Shown: positions 34,560-46,538 of the stretch, piece by piece
Position numbering within the stretch: the first letter of the stretch is position 1
How the letters are laid out: each line of letters starts with the position of its first letter
Assembly: GCA_032622095.1 (NCBI GenBank)
Contig: CP136061.1
Location: forward strand, 38,751,797 to 38,815,796
Reading direction: 5' to 3'
DNA: 64,000 nucleotides
Source of the DNA: Siphonodentalium dalli
Taxonomy: Eukaryota > Mollusca > Scaphopoda > Gadilida > Siphonodentaliidae
Program-made: the position numbers and the translations under genes
Notes under the pieces: generated by a model
Database searches by the model: none
What the model was told of the DNA's origin: nothing
The model's input: the letters and a program-made list of their open reading frames with translations, nothing else

Positions 34560-35420
34560 TTCACTTCACTTTAATATGTTTGAGAGATTTTGGTGATTGC
34601 TTTGAAGAAACAGGCTCGGCTTGATCATGGTTGGTTTGGAACAACTGATTCAACCCAAATATATACTTTTGGTGGAACTGGCTCAACTTGGGTAGATGCG
34701 TCCGTGTCCTGTGATACATGTTCTGGGGCAGAAGCAATATCGGACTCTTCCACTTGAGTTTTTAGTGATAAACTGACTACATTAGTTTGACACTCCATTC
34801 GAGTGGTAGCATCAACACATTCCATTGTAGATACACCCGCATGTGAGAGGTCCAGCGAGGTCCAGAGGTCCAGAGGTCTTCTTTTCTGTCCATTATATGA
34901 CGAACAGAGACATGTACTTTACTGTAAACTGGAGAAACATAATTTCCGAATATCAAACTGGAACCAACTGCTAAGGGGAATTCCTGACGAAACCTTTCAA
35001 AGAAACATAAAATTATTTCGCATTGTTCAGTCATTCATAGCTGCGACAACACGCTTTAAACAAGATTAATCGCCCGAAAATATACCATCATATATATAAA
35101 TTAACATATTAAGTAAAACAAATAGACGTCCTGGCCCGTCCTCATTTCATGTGTATCCAGGGAGACGGTTGACAATTAACACACTCAGTCCACACTCTTA
35201 CCATTATAACCTTTATCTTCTTTATTTTCAGTTACTCTATGTATTACACCACAATTGTAAACACTCTGTCATCTTGTAAACAAATACTGTAATTTCAACT
35301 TTGTATCGGGAGAGGGGTGTCTTGTAAGTTTCTGTAACTTGTACCCCAATCCCTTTGTAAATTGAATAATTCACAATAAAATATGTTTAAAGTAAAGAGG
35401 TCCATCGAGTGTCCGACCGC
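34560..35420 (-). pseudogene. Possible host exon split by a LINE insertion
   Basis: On the minus strand, the acceptor ACTTTCTTACCCAG at 35,421 is followed by codons that continue across the LINE's target site when one duplicate is removed, then MECVDATTRMECQ, VEESDIASAPEHVSQDTDAS and VPPKVYIWVESVV to a TGA near 34,625. In the +1 frame the text continues coding-like (DQAEPVSSKQSPKSLKHIKVK, then stop near 34,560), which suggests a one-base frameshift. The protein is acidic and polar with no recognised domain. Antisense LINE insertion and the frameshift both argue for a dead or allelic exon. Confidence 0.4.
34860..35395 (+). mobile_element. 5'-truncated LINE with 14-bp target duplication
   Basis: Flanked by AGAGGTCCAGCGAG (34,846-34,859) and AGAGGTCCATCGAG (35,396-35,409), one mismatch in 14. 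It encodes only the ORF2 C-terminus: CPLYDEQRHVLYC cluster and VQSFIAATTRFKQD to the stop at 35,069. The 3' UTR ends CCCAATCCC...AATAAAATATGTTTAAA. The same 3' end, inverted, lies at about 35,460, the terminus of the neighbouring minus-strand LINE, so both are one family placed tail to tail. Confidence 0.85.
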
Positions 35421-35454
35421 CTGGGTAAGAAAGTTGTTTGTCAGATTTATTTTT

Positions 35455-38400
35455 ATTTAAACATATTTTATTGTATATCAATTATATACATGGGGATTGG
35501 GACACAAGGTTTGTCAACTTAGTGACGTCCCTCTCCCGCACAAAAGGTATAACATAACATTTAAACAAGACGACATGATGAAATTTGTGAATATTTAAGC
35601 AGGGACACAGATGTGAATATTTGTACAGAGTGTGCTATGAGTGGAGTTTAATTGTGTCCAGTTTTACCCTCACGTTGTCATAAGTTGTGTCTAAAAAGGC
35701 CGGGCATTTAAATTTTTAATTGTTGACAGGTTGACATAATAGAGAAAAATATATGAAGTTACCCAAAATGTTTAGTTGTGGTTTTGTTGGACTGTGTAAT
35801 ATGAAATAGCAATATATTTCTTCTGTGGTCATTTTCAGAGATTCCATAGAAAATGCTTAATATTTTCTATAAGAAAGTTATTTGTTTCAAGTTTGTGGTA
35901 ACATATTCTCCTCTGATTGGTGGACAGTGGAAGAAGAAATGACTATCATCCTCCTGTGGGAAACCACATTGACATTTAGGACTATCAGCTATGTGATTAT
36001 TTTGCATGTCACTCTTTAAGTCGCTACAATAGTTTCGGAGTTTACAATGGTTCACACTAACCTTCAGATGACCTGTTCTATAAACTGGATAGGGTTTTGG
36101 AGCAGGGGCGATTATGTTTAGGTGAGTTTTGAAATCGGATATATTTTCAGAATCTATGACAAACGATGGGAGCTTATTCCACTCATGTGTTGTATTTAGG
36201 AAGAATTATTTCCTATAATGTGCGGTTGTCCAGTGATCAGAGTAGAAAAACGCGGTTGTCTAAAATTGTACCGGTTGTTTGATACATGTGCTGACCGGGC
36301 TGGTAGAAGTAGGGTGAGATATTCTGGAGTTTCTTCATTGGTTATTTTAAAAAGTGTTTGTATGTGGTGTTTCTCCCTGCGCTCCCTACGGTTGGACCAC
36401 CCCACTTCGAGTAAAATATTTGTATTGGAGACAGAGCGGGTTAACCCGGCCACTATTCTGGTGGCGTCCACATGTATACGTTCAAGTTTGTCCATCCAGT
36501 ATTGTGGTGCACAGTCCCAAACTACATCTGCATTATCCATTATTGGTAGAACGTAAGTTTTGTAAATTTTTTCTAACGTGTTTGCACTTAAGCTGTATTT
36601 GAATCTTCTTAGTTGTGAGATGCGGGACGAAACTCTCTTAATTATATTATTAATATGATCGTTCCAGTCTAAATTTGATTGAATTTCGACACCAAGGTGT
36701 GTATGTGACGTTTCGAAGGAGATGTTTTGGTTGTTGGAATACAAGTGTGGGGTTCGTTTGTTTGCCCGATAACGAGAAAGAGATCATTTATGTGGGATAA
36801 GAACATAAAAGGTCCGAGTATGTACCCTTGAGGCACTCCAGTGGGTACCAATTCCAATTCGGAGTATGTATTATGCACCAAGACTCTTTGTTGTCTGTTA
36901 AAAAGATAGTCCTCCAACCAAATGGACAGCTGACCAGAAATTCCATACTTGTCTAATTTATGTATCAAACCCTTATGCCAAACCCTCTCGAACGCCTTTG
37001 AAATATCACAAAAAATAGCACATGTGTGCAAGTTGTGGTCGAAGCTCTGACATAGGTTATGATGGATATCCAGAAGTTGATATGTTGTATTATGTCCTTC
37101 AGTAAAGCCGGATTGGTGTCGATATAGAAATTGGGCGATAATTTAAACAGTCCGCGGGATCTCCTTTTTTAATATTGGTATTACGTTAGCTTTCTTCTAG
37201 TTCGACAGAAATTTGCCCATATTTACCTGTTGCCGTTCCTTTCAACAATTTAGCATTAATTCTATCGTGGCCCTGAGCTTTATTTGTTTTGATGTTTTTC
37301 GATTACTGTAACAATATCTGGGTGTGAAATGAGAATATCAGTGAGTTTATCTGAGAGGAAAATCTGGTAGTTGATGTCCTATATCTTTTATAGATGAATT
37401 TTGGATAAAGTTTGCGTTCAGAATTCTAGCTTTATCGATGTCTTTGCTAGCGTATGAAACTCTATGACTTCGCCGTTAGCCGAATAAAGTGGTGGTATTT
37501 TGTTTGTTTTCTTTTTGTTCAAAAGGTAATTGATGATTTGCCAAAAATATCTAGATGATGGCAAGTCATTAACTTTCATCTAGATGTTCTTCGAATTTTG
37601 CTTTCTCGTGTTTTTTTTATGTTGTTTACTCTATTTCGTGATTTTTTTGTATTTTCTCCAGTTTAGGTCGGTACTACGTTTGAATGCAATCGATCTGAAT
37701 CTATCGCGTTTCCGTAGCTCGCGACGAATTTCTGAGTTGAACAGTGAGTTGAACCTGATTTTTGTCTTTAGTTCGAATAGTGACTGTCGAGGTCGGGATG
37801 GTTTCGTGCATAATTTCAAGGAAATTATCATAAAATACCTCTACATCTATGTCAACGTCCGCCGGAGGAGGAGGAGGAGGAGGAGACTATCCCAATTTAT
37901 ATAATTTATTAAGGAGGTAGCACTACTGAAGTCGGCGTGTTTGTAATTCCAAATAGATCTTTGGAAGGATGGGGTGGCAGAGTTGTCGTAAGCAAGAACC
38001 GCACAGACACCATCGTGATCTGATACTTCGAAATCTATAATATTATGCATAACGGACACTTAGATCTCCACATACAAGAATTGTGTCAAGTAAAGTCTGA
38101 GAGTCTTCGATAACTCTTGTTGGAGTTTTAATCACATTTCTAATGGAGTAATAATCGATAATTTTGCTTAGTTGGGAATTGGGGTCCAACATATTAGAGT
38201 TAACGTCACCAAGCATGACCATATTTGGTGTAATTTCCAGAGCTTCATAAATCGCGTTGTCGAAAAGATTCCAGTAGTTTGTAGCACAAAAATCATCGCA
38301 CCGGTATGATAATGCCAAGATGATATGACATCTTACCGACTGGAGGTCGAACAACATTATGGACGAATCAAATTCTAGCCCCCCCCCCCGACGGGAGTAT

Positions 38401-39194
38401 ACTAAGTGTTCTGCAACATATATGCATATACCACCGCATTATTGATCACGACCTTCTCGGATGGGGGTTCTAAAGCCATCTATTAGTAAATGTTCAGAAG
38501 GGTATGTGACATCAAGATGTGTTTCGGTAAAACATAGAACATCATATTCACGGATAAGGTCTTTTATCTTGTCGAGTTTATTTCTAATACTTCGGATGTT
38601 TTGGTGGTATAATGTCAGGGTGCCCCGATCGTGGCTATTTAATATGTTGTTTCGATTGACATTCCTTGCACAGTCGATTTATTTTGGGCCAGGGTTGGGA
38701 TGGATCGTACCGGACAGCACAAGTAGAGTGGAAATAACCAATAAGATTAATGGAAGTCGTATTCTCACACCTCTTAGAGTGGTATGTCTCTGTTTATGCT
38801 TGCTGTGTGACGGCCAAATTAATTTATTATTTATATCAAAAAGTCCCGTGCCTGCGCTATGCTGTATAGCTGACGTACCCATGTTATTTGCCGGGCACAC
38901 CCGAGAACAACATCGCGTGGCCGTGGGTGATTTTGTTCCTGCATAATGGCAATAGGTGAGATGTATGGGGACAAAGAGACTCACTGACGCCGGATGAAGT
39001 ACATGTGCAACTGTGGAAATTTGATAATAACGAGTAACAGTTGATGTTGGTGAGATAGCAATTGGTGAATAGGAATTGCAAAAACATGAGAACAACATGC
39101 AAAAATAATGAAAAACATATGTACATATAATGTTCGGATGGTGACATGTATGCAAACATGTATGTAATGAGAATGATTTGGTTTGAATAACCAA
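35455..39194 (-). pseudogene. Decayed near-full-length LINE (APE endonuclease + RT)
   Basis: Order on the minus strand: leader with NPGP motif (38,685-38,696); endonuclease pieces YDVLCFTETHLDVTYPSEH (about 38,520), MLGDVNSNMLDPNSQL and TPTRV..LLDTILV (38,357-38,043), SDHDGV (about 38,020); RT with ISKAFERVWHKGLIHKLDKY and TGVPQGYILGPFMF (37,031-36,669); deletion of the FADD segment; thumb HTHLGVEIQSNLDWNDHI (36,744-36,196); C-terminal CQCGFPQEDDSHFFFHC (about 35,950). A GAG-repeat run encodes poly-Leu at about 37,860, and a C10 tract breaks the endonuclease at about 38,380. 3' end AATAAAATATGTTTAAA at about 35,460. Frameshifts and the lost catalytic site make it inactive. Confidence 0.9.
38685..38696 (-). 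other. 2A-like NPGP motif upstream of LINE endonuclease
   Basis: Minus-strand codons read LVLSGTIHPNPGPK and then stop. NPGP preceded by a hydrophobic stretch and S-G-x-I is the position and shape of the 2A-like ribosome-skipping peptides reported in APE-type LINEs. The consensus D-(V/I)-E-x-N-P-G-P is imperfect here (T for D, H for E), so activity is doubtful. Confidence 0.6.
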
Positions 39195-41240
39195 AACTAG
39201 ATTTATGTTTAGGTACTCTGAATCATAATGTCAAAACGGGACATTGGTCACTTCACATAGACCGTTTGAACTTATGTATAACAACATTTATTTGCCAAAA
39301 TATTATACAGGGTTACAAAATATTGTGTTATGTTATCCCCATCAGGGAAGGGTGGAACTAATTTGCAGGTCAATTGTGGTCAGAAACCGCACAGCAACCT
39401 ATTTATATCGACAATACCACTGGGAAATTATCTCCCTTTGTCCAAATGTAAATTTATCAAGTTTTAGCCACTATTTTTAATTGAGAATTTAAATATTGCA
39501 AATACTGGATGATAGTTATTTGTTTAGCACATGCATACATCAATGTTCAGGTCCGTGCGTGATGCGAGTATGCTAGGTCTATCTGGGTAGTCAAATTCCA
39601 TACTGCTAAATATAAATTCGAATGCATGGATGTAGCCCACCAGCTGTTGAAAGATGCGCATAGTATTACTATAGTATAAGCCATGTGCATCCAAATGATA
39701 TATCATGTTCCCGTACAAGCTATTACACAAGCTATTACACTAACATGCATTTTGGCTTTAATAACTTTTAAGCTGATAACATTATCTCAGGACAGTGAAA
39801 CCCAATCTTGACTTCGAGTCGCTGCTGACATTTTGTAGACCTGTCCATGAGATATCATTTGGTAAGCTCCAATTCAAATAAAACTAGATACACGTAGAGG
39901 ATGTTACTCCTATACACATTTGTTTGTCTACTGCCACAACTTCTATTATACTGAATGGCAATAAGTCACTATACCAGGCTTGGACACCTTTGGTGTTGCG
40001 TGAGTAGCATGTGTAGTCATATAAGTTGATAGATATGCAAATAATTCTCTGATTGATTCGATGCACCGAAGACAGTTATTTTTTAGCCAGTCGTTAATGT
40101 TTGAGACAGCTGCTTGCTCTGTATCAAAGCACTGAATGATCTAGGTCTTAGTGACATAAGAAAAAGTATATTTATTTCACTTTTAAATTTTACCAAGCTT
40201 TATTATGTTCATCATACTACTGAAGTTTACATTATCTGTGTGTCAGTGGTTGTATTATATTATTGGAAGTATTATGAAAAATGATTTAATTCATTTTTGA
40301 ATAATTTTACATTTTAAAAGCTGTTTTAGTTTTACAAGACTGTTGAAGTTTCTGGTCTTAATGTTGTTTAATAAGTTCAGCAAGTAAACACCTAATTTAT
40401 TTCGGTTATTCATTTCTATGAACTGTATTATTTAGAAGATTGTTGAAGTTCCACACTGGTTTCCAGTCTATTTTTACTTATTATTTTGATAAAACTTTAT
40501 GATTCCAGATCTCACTAAGTTTTTCTAACAATATGCATGCTTAGTTCTTTCCGAAGGCTTTCGGTGGAACGTTTTTCACCTTACCGTCCCATATGCAACA
40601 TGCCACAGCTTTATGCTATCTCCACTAATACATACATGAGGTCACAACAACATAATTATGATATTGTTTGCTGTTAAGATACAATTGTTTAATAGCCAAT
40701 ATCTAGGATTTTAAAGTATCGGGTAAAGCAATTCCTTTCTCCACTATTTTGTATACAATATCTTCTAACTTACACGTTCCGATTCGTCATTTCCAGCTCA
40801 ACCCCAAGAAGTAAATTTGTGTATGTATTAATTGACCTCCACGTATGGAGAGTGGCTTACAATATTTACAAATAAGACAAAGTTAAAATATGACATTGTG
40901 CAATGGTTACATTTAATAGCAAATAAATACATGCATCAAAAATTTTAAAACAAAATCTGCCTTTCCTCAACAAAAGCCGTCGATATACGGATTGGATTAG
41001 AGATTAATACCCGGATGACTAGTCTAACTAAAACTAGTCCAGGTTTCGTTTCAATCAACGTCCGTGGCTAATATTATTTCAAACGCGATAAATCGCGCCA
41101 ATGAAATTACTTGCGTATAGAAGAATGCGTTGCATGACCAATCAATAGCTTCCTGCAAAAGTAATAATTTTTCACACTTTGTCATTTAATTACACAATCC
41201 ACGCCCAATGTTGCTAAAATAAGTATTACGAAAAGCGGAC
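39195..41240. other. No gene seen
   Basis: AT-rich non-coding. 39,280-39,480 may be another LINE 3' UTR on the minus strand (AATAAATGTTGTTATA complement), not proven. Frames at 39,524-40,066 have no domain. Confidence 0.4.
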
Positions 41241-41513
41241 GTGGTGGTGAAATCCAGGACGTATCAAAACATTGATGATTTTGGCGATATTCAAATGATC
41301 AACGTTGCAATGAAGAATGTATTGCATATAAAAGGCACTGATTCACTGAAACCAGAACAGGTGAATATTCTACACGGCGTATTTATCCACATAAAAGACG
41401 TGTTAGCTATACGGGTTACGGCCATTGTTATTAACACATGTGTGAATTGTCGCAATCCATTCAAAACATTAAACTGTACTTTATTTCGAACCATGAATAT
41501 TAGTAAGCTGTAA
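41241..41513 (+). CDS. Hypothetical; faint helicase-like N-motif
   Basis: A 90-residue frame contains SLKPEQVNILHGVFIHIKDV-LAI, which resembles the segment just before the Walker A motif in RecQ/DEAD-like helicases of lophotrochozoan repeats (L-K-x-E-Q-x-x-x(n)-KDVLA). The expected GxGKS is absent; instead the frame drifts to an unrelated tail. Either a decayed fragment or chance. The antisense 120-residue frame (41,291-41,653) is probably a shadow. Confidence 0.25.
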   Translation: MVVKSRTYQNIDDFGDIQMINVAMKNVLHIKGTDSLKPEQVNILHGVFIHIKDVLAIRVTAIVINTCVNCRNPFKTLNCTLFRTMNISKL

Positions 41514-42571
41514 CGAGCTGGGGATTCCCCGTGTATCTCTAAGAGAGTGTTAAGTTGGAGATGCACGTTTTGCATAAATAGAGCTAAATATGGCAAGAGA
41601 TTTTCAACAAAGTATTTCTCTGGATCTATCAGGCAAAAAATCGTGACTTTCACATATCATCATCTTCATTGTATGTAGAATCTGAGCAGTTATTAAGAGA
41701 CAACAACAATGTATTTTAATACATTTGATAGGTTGAAAATATTATTTCTTTGTTGTCCCTTTGGGGACCAAGAACTGTTAGAATAATTAACAGTGTCACA
41801 GAAAACTCAAATCATCAAACAGCTTATTGTCTTGGCTCTATGAGAGGAGGCTTCGTCTGTATCATAATGTGGAATTAGATTTTTAATTGCATAATATAGT
41901 GTCATACCCGCCATATACCATAATGAAGAACAAAGCAGTCAGAAATATTCCAGCCCAATGAAAACAACTGTTGGTATGTAGAGTGGTCCATTCAAGTAGG
42001 GAGCAATCAACAGGAATTAGGCCACAGTGTTACGAGATATGGTGGTGATCTTTAACATGGTTATGAAGCCATGACCCATAATTCATCTCAGCCTAAATTT
42101 CATAGAACAACATGAATGACATGACAATTCTCAAATATAGTAAATCATTTGTGTGTAGTTGTCTTTCAGAGTGAAAATAATCATCAAGTTTCATGAAAAA
42201 TTAAGTCTCCTTTCGTGATCTTCAGATATGATATCGTGGGCATTTTGAAACCAATATAATTTACAGAAGTTCTAGGTACCTGAAAACGGTGAAATTTTAA
42301 ATATGTTCCATGCCATAAAAGTGAAGTAAATGAGATTATAATAGCCAATTGTTCGGTGGTTCTTAAATATCGTATCACAATAATCGCCTGTACCAAATTA
42401 CACAAATAAATTCCTGACAGATTTTGGAGAAAATACATTTAGAAATACCAGGAAATTTTGACCAAACGTGCATCTGACCATTAACCACGATAGTCCCTAT
42501 AAACCGTAAATTGATGAAACATAGTCTAGTTTTAATTAGACTGCAGAATAGATCGCAGTAATTCGACGGGG
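41514..42571. other. No gene seen
   Basis: Non-coding, no recognised feature. Confidence 0.4.
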
Positions 42572-42832
42572 CTATCTTTGGAGTATGGCTCTTATTTTAT
42601 GTTGTCCAGATTCAGTTGCGAACTCGAGATTGCTTAGATCATGGTTCACACAGGGTAATCGGAATTTCAAATCGATTAATACTATGCTGGCGCTTGCAGT
42701 ATCTGGTTTATCGGCTGGATTTCCGTAATATTGAAACAGTTTTTCGGCATTCAATAACATTGCACTAGTTTTCCTTTTCAAGCTATTTGGAATGCACAAT
42801 TTCAGTACGAAAACGGCACTATGATTTTTCAC
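42572..42832 (-). CDS. Hypothetical exon-like frame
   Basis: 86 residues, mixed composition (LLNAEKLFQYYGNPADKPD, SIVLIDLKFRLPCVNHDLSN) with plausible codon use but no recognised domain and no clear splice sites. It ends just before the MITE at 42,874. Could be a remnant coding exon or chance. Confidence 0.2.
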   Translation of the reverse strand: MKNHSAVFVLKLCIPNSLKRKTSAMLLNAEKLFQYYGNPADKPDTASASIVLIDLKFRLPCVNHDLSNLEFATESGQHKIRAILQR

Positions 42833-42873
42833 ATTCTCTTAGTGATATACATTACTGCAAAACCAGGTGTGAA

Positions 42874-43394
42874 TTAAAGATACGGGCGGCGTTGGCATGC
42901 TGTTAAAATATTTACCTCCGTCAAAAACCGCCATAAACAGAAAGAATAATAAAATATAGACAGACTTTGTTCTCATACCAATCATAAATACGACATAAAC
43001 AGTATGCTATTGTCAAATGTTTTTCTTTGTTATGTAAACAAAAGAAAAAAACGTTACAGAACCTGGCTTTTGTTTAGATCCGGATATGGTAAACATAAAG
43101 AGCGTTATTTGTTACTGCTTTCCTGATATGGAAATCATAAAGAGCGTTTATATCATGTGTGTGTGATCAACCAATGGAATTCAGCTGTGTTATGTAAACA
43201 GAAGCAAAACTTCTGTAACACGAGCAGGCTCTTGTTTACGTACACAATCGTACGTCTTGTTGACAATATACTATTTACGAACTGATTATGTTTGGCATTT
43301 GAACAAAACTATATATATTTGAATATTCCTTCTGCTGATGGCGATTTGAAAAAAATAGGAATATTTCTGCAACGAACGCCGCCCGTGCCTTTAA
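42874..43394 (+). mobile_element. Fold-back MITE, G subfamily (copy d)
   Basis: TTAA ends at 42,874-42,877 and 43,391-43,394; starts AGATACGGGCGGCG and ends CGCCGCCCGTGCCT. The left half and complement of the right half align along most of the length, so the element is a 520-bp imperfect palindrome. Confidence 0.87.
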
Positions 43395-43493
43395 ACTCGA
43401 CATGTCGAATTCATCTAAATAGTGTAAATATAATTAAAACTAAAAATGTGGGTCTTTATGCATAATCATACAATAGTCACATTCAATTTTCAG

Positions 43494-43930
43494 TTAACCC
43501 TTTACCCAACAAACCGGCCAAAAACGCCCAAATAAAGCTTCAACAGCCTAAAATATCTTCGGTCTGTCTCAATAACACATACAAATATGGATATCATTGG
43601 AACCGGTTCATTGACCACATTGTGATGGTTACAGTTATGCCCTGTGCCAATGCATTCTCTCATATATGCGAGTCGACCATAGGTCGCCTCGCATATATAA
43701 GAGAATGCATTGGCCTAAAAAATGGCCTTACATTCTTTAACAATTTTATAATTTTTTCTTACATTTTTTAACAATTTTTATAATATTTTTCTACATTCTT
43801 TGACAATTTTATCATTTTTAATATGTGTTAAGCCAATGCATTCTCCTATATATTCGAGGCGACCTATGGTCGACTCGCATATATAAGAGAATGCATTGGC
43901 ACAGGGCCGTTCTGTTGGGTAAAGGATTAA
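43494..43930 (-). mobile_element. piggyBac-type MITE with hairpin pair (copy 2)
   Basis: TTAA at 43,494-43,497 and 43,927-43,930; ends CCCTTTACCCAACA and TGTTGGGTAAAGG(A). Inverted relative to the 10.5-kb copy, and alignable end to end. Hairpins at 43,646-43,714 and 43,832-43,900, the latter with a few substitutions. The distal terminal G is changed to A. Confidence 0.88.
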
Positions 43931-44376
43931 AGATGGTCTATAGTTTCCCGACAACAACATATTCTATACATATCCCGATATCAAGACTACACATAGCCAA
44001 TTTGTGAATAAAATACCTTCACGGCTGAACGTGTGGCATATTAGTTATCTATAAAGGTTTATAATGTGGTTTATTTCGACCGTACGATCGTGGTGAGATA
44101 GATACTCGAAATTCAAGTTGCAGTAATTGAGGATCACAACAAGTGAAGAGTTATCCTTCTTAGTACGCTTGTTGTACTTCGTTTTCACGCGGATTTATAT
44201 TCTACAAACGCCGCTAAAACTGTTTCGCGGGTGTGATAAGAAATTCAACTTATAATGTATGTTAATTGATATAAACATTTCTTGGCATGTGTCTTCGATT
44301 CAAATTTATTAATTTATACCATGGAAATAGATAGACCATCTTTAAACCATCTATGACTTTGCTCCTTGTTCTTCAC
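43931..44376. other. 3' flank of lectin gene; no gene
   Basis: Downstream of the minus-strand C-type lectin stop. No clear AATAAA on the minus strand close to the stop was identified. Nothing else recognised. Confidence 0.4.
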
Positions 44377-44597
44377 TCAATTCAGGTCTATCTGACATAG
44401 GTATGGCTTTTTTTGGATACACGGCGTGACGTCCCACATGTATCCTTCTTTCTTATTGAGAATGATGCATTTTGTATTTGAAATCCCGGAACCCGAGCCC
44501 GCTTTCCACTGAGTCCACGCCAATTGTTGCTGTTCCCATGTGACCCAAGTACTCTGGGCTGTCCCTTTCCCATCGACCCAGAATTCCTGTTTTCCGT
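44377..44597 (-). CDS. C-type lectin-like domain, terminal exon
   Basis: The acceptor CTTTTTTTCCAG at 44,598 opens a 221-nt exon (phase 1 in) that ends in TGA at 44,377-44,379. It reads GKQEFWVDGKG, LAWTQWKAGSGSG, NTKCIILNKKEGYMWDVTPC and KKPYLCQIDLN: the second half of a CTLD with conserved W, the three C-terminal cysteines and final YLCQ. The EPN/QPD sugar-binding triplet is replaced by Gly/Ser, and WND is altered to WDV, so classical Ca2+-dependent sugar binding is unlikely. A longer frame in another phase overlaps it and is a shadow. Confidence 0.85.
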
Positions 44598-44908
44598 CTG
44601 GAAAAAAAGAGCACCTGCTGTGACTGACAAGCTACAGTGAGGGAGTAGATGGCCTGTGAATTACCATAAATCCTCTTGTTGACTTACCATGCGTGAAAAG
44701 ATGGTGGATGAAGTTTGTTTTGAAATTTTCTCCGAAGATATTTCATAATTGTCGCTTATTCGAAGCCTTTTTGACTACTTTCCATTTGGATGCTAATGTT
44801 CATTTGCTGTGTTTGGTGTCCACCATCGACTAGAGTAGTGATCAATTTGCTGACAAATATGACTAATAATCGCCACGGAGGTGAAAATTGTTGAGTTCGC
44901 TCCTCAAA

Positions 44909-45426
44909 TTAAAGATACGGGCGGCGTTGGCGGTGGGTGTACAGTTAAAATATTCACCTTCGTCAAAAACCGCCATAAACAGAAAGAATAGTAAAATATA
45001 GACAGATTTTGTTCTTATACCAATTAGAAATATGGCATAAACAGTATGTTATTGTCAATTTTTTCCCCTTTGTTATGTAAACAAAAGCGAAAAACGTTAC
45101 GTTTCCTGGCTTTTGTTTAGATCCGGATATGGTAAACATAAAGAGCGTTATTTTTTACTGTTTTACTGATATGGAAATAATAAAGTGCGTTCTATATCAT
45201 TGCTGTATATAATTGCGATGTGTTATGTAAAAAGAAGCACAACTTATGTAACACGAGCAGGCTCTTGTTTACGTACACCATCGTACGCCTTGACGACAAT
45301 ATACTATTTACGCACTGATTATGTTTGGCATATGAACAAAACTATATATATTTTAATATTCCTTCTGTTGATGGCAATTTTAAAAACTGTGAATATTTTT
45401 GCAACGAACAGCGCCCGTGTTTTTAA
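44909..45426 (+). mobile_element. Fold-back MITE, G subfamily (copy e), in lectin intron
   Basis: TTAA at 44,909-44,912 and 45,423-45,426; starts AGATACGGGCGGCG. Lies in the intron between the two lectin exons. The right terminus is worn (AGCGCCCGTGTTT). Confidence 0.85.
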
Positions 45427-46538
45427 CTGTCACAAAGAGAAGGAACCCATTAGGCGAATTTCGTAATGTGATATATATGTTATAATCTGGGTACATGTCC
45501 AAGAAAAACAGCCCAAGGCAACATTAATAGCTCCCATCGAGGTCACCCTCAAGATGCATGTGCAGTTTGGGATCAATCGGATTAAAAAAGTCGGTTCAAG
45601 TCCGTGCCGAAGAAATTAGTCATATACACAGAGTAAAATATTATACATGTACCTCCCATCTATAGAGGTTGATAAAGACGCGTAATCCACAAACAAAACC
45701 GTATCCGACTGTTTTTTCTTCTTTTTTTCTTTTTTTCTTTCAGATCTGTTTTGTCGAAAGTATGGTTCGTATGAGGCCTGTTCATTTTAAGTCGACTAAA
45801 TTAACCCATTACAGCTGGACCAGGTATGGCGAAACAGAGGATGACGAATCAGTTACTTGAATCTTCGGTGTATAATTTAAAGTATGGTTTTAGCTAGCAA
45901 ACGCCGTTTTAAACTGACTTTTTGTTTTTAAATGGGTTTAAACTGGAGACGACGAAACACATCCCTCATCAACCACATTATAGCAAACACCAAGGGTGCT
46001 TATACCTTAGGCAGGTGAATGACGTCATATATGTTTTGTCTATATCCATCAGTGAATTTTTAGATCGCGGGTATGGATTTTGGAGCAATTATCACGTGAC
46101 TTCCGGTTAGCAACAGTGTGGATAGTGCAACAAAAACGCGGAATTGGGAATGAGGCATCGCGATGAAAATGAAAGTACCCAATTCACAACTTACGAATAA
46201 TTCGCATGTTATTTAGGTATATTAATTTCAATTAGACCAATTTCTTTGGTTAGCTTAATGAATACGAAAAATGAAGACGTCATGACACGGTTTCTGACGT
46301 CATTTTGGATGAGTGGGCCAGAATCCAGACAAGATTGCACACTCCACGACACGTCTTGTCAAGTCGGCATATCATCTCCGTCGTGATCACTGTGTGATGT
46401 TATGCAGTATTTCATAAAGTGTAAGTCCTACATAAATTATTCTTAGCGCTATGTCGCCGATCAAAGGCAAATTTGAGGCACAGGATATGTGGTTGCTCGA
46501 CTACGTGTCACGTAGGATTCATATTATATTGTACTTAC
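45427..46538. other. Rest of lectin intron; no gene
   Basis: T-rich tract at about 45,712-45,742. Frames at 45,669-46,110 lack domains. Confidence 0.45.

Noticed and set aside
36218-36602. Plus-strand 112- and 82-residue frames
   Set aside because: Antisense shadows of the LINE reverse transcriptase on the minus strand.
38461-38946. 161-residue plus-strand frame
   Set aside because: Antisense to the LINE leader and endonuclease region, which carries ETHLDV and NPGP on the other strand.
10308-44007. Frames containing QCILLYMRGDLWSTRIYKRMHW at 10.3, 25.0 and 43.8 kb as a conserved protein family
   Set aside because: The peptide is a translation of the palindromic 69-nt hairpin and reads in either direction.
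44388-44630. 80-residue minus-strand frame as the gene product
   Set aside because: Wrong phase; the C-type lectin residues are in another frame bounded by an acceptor and a stop.
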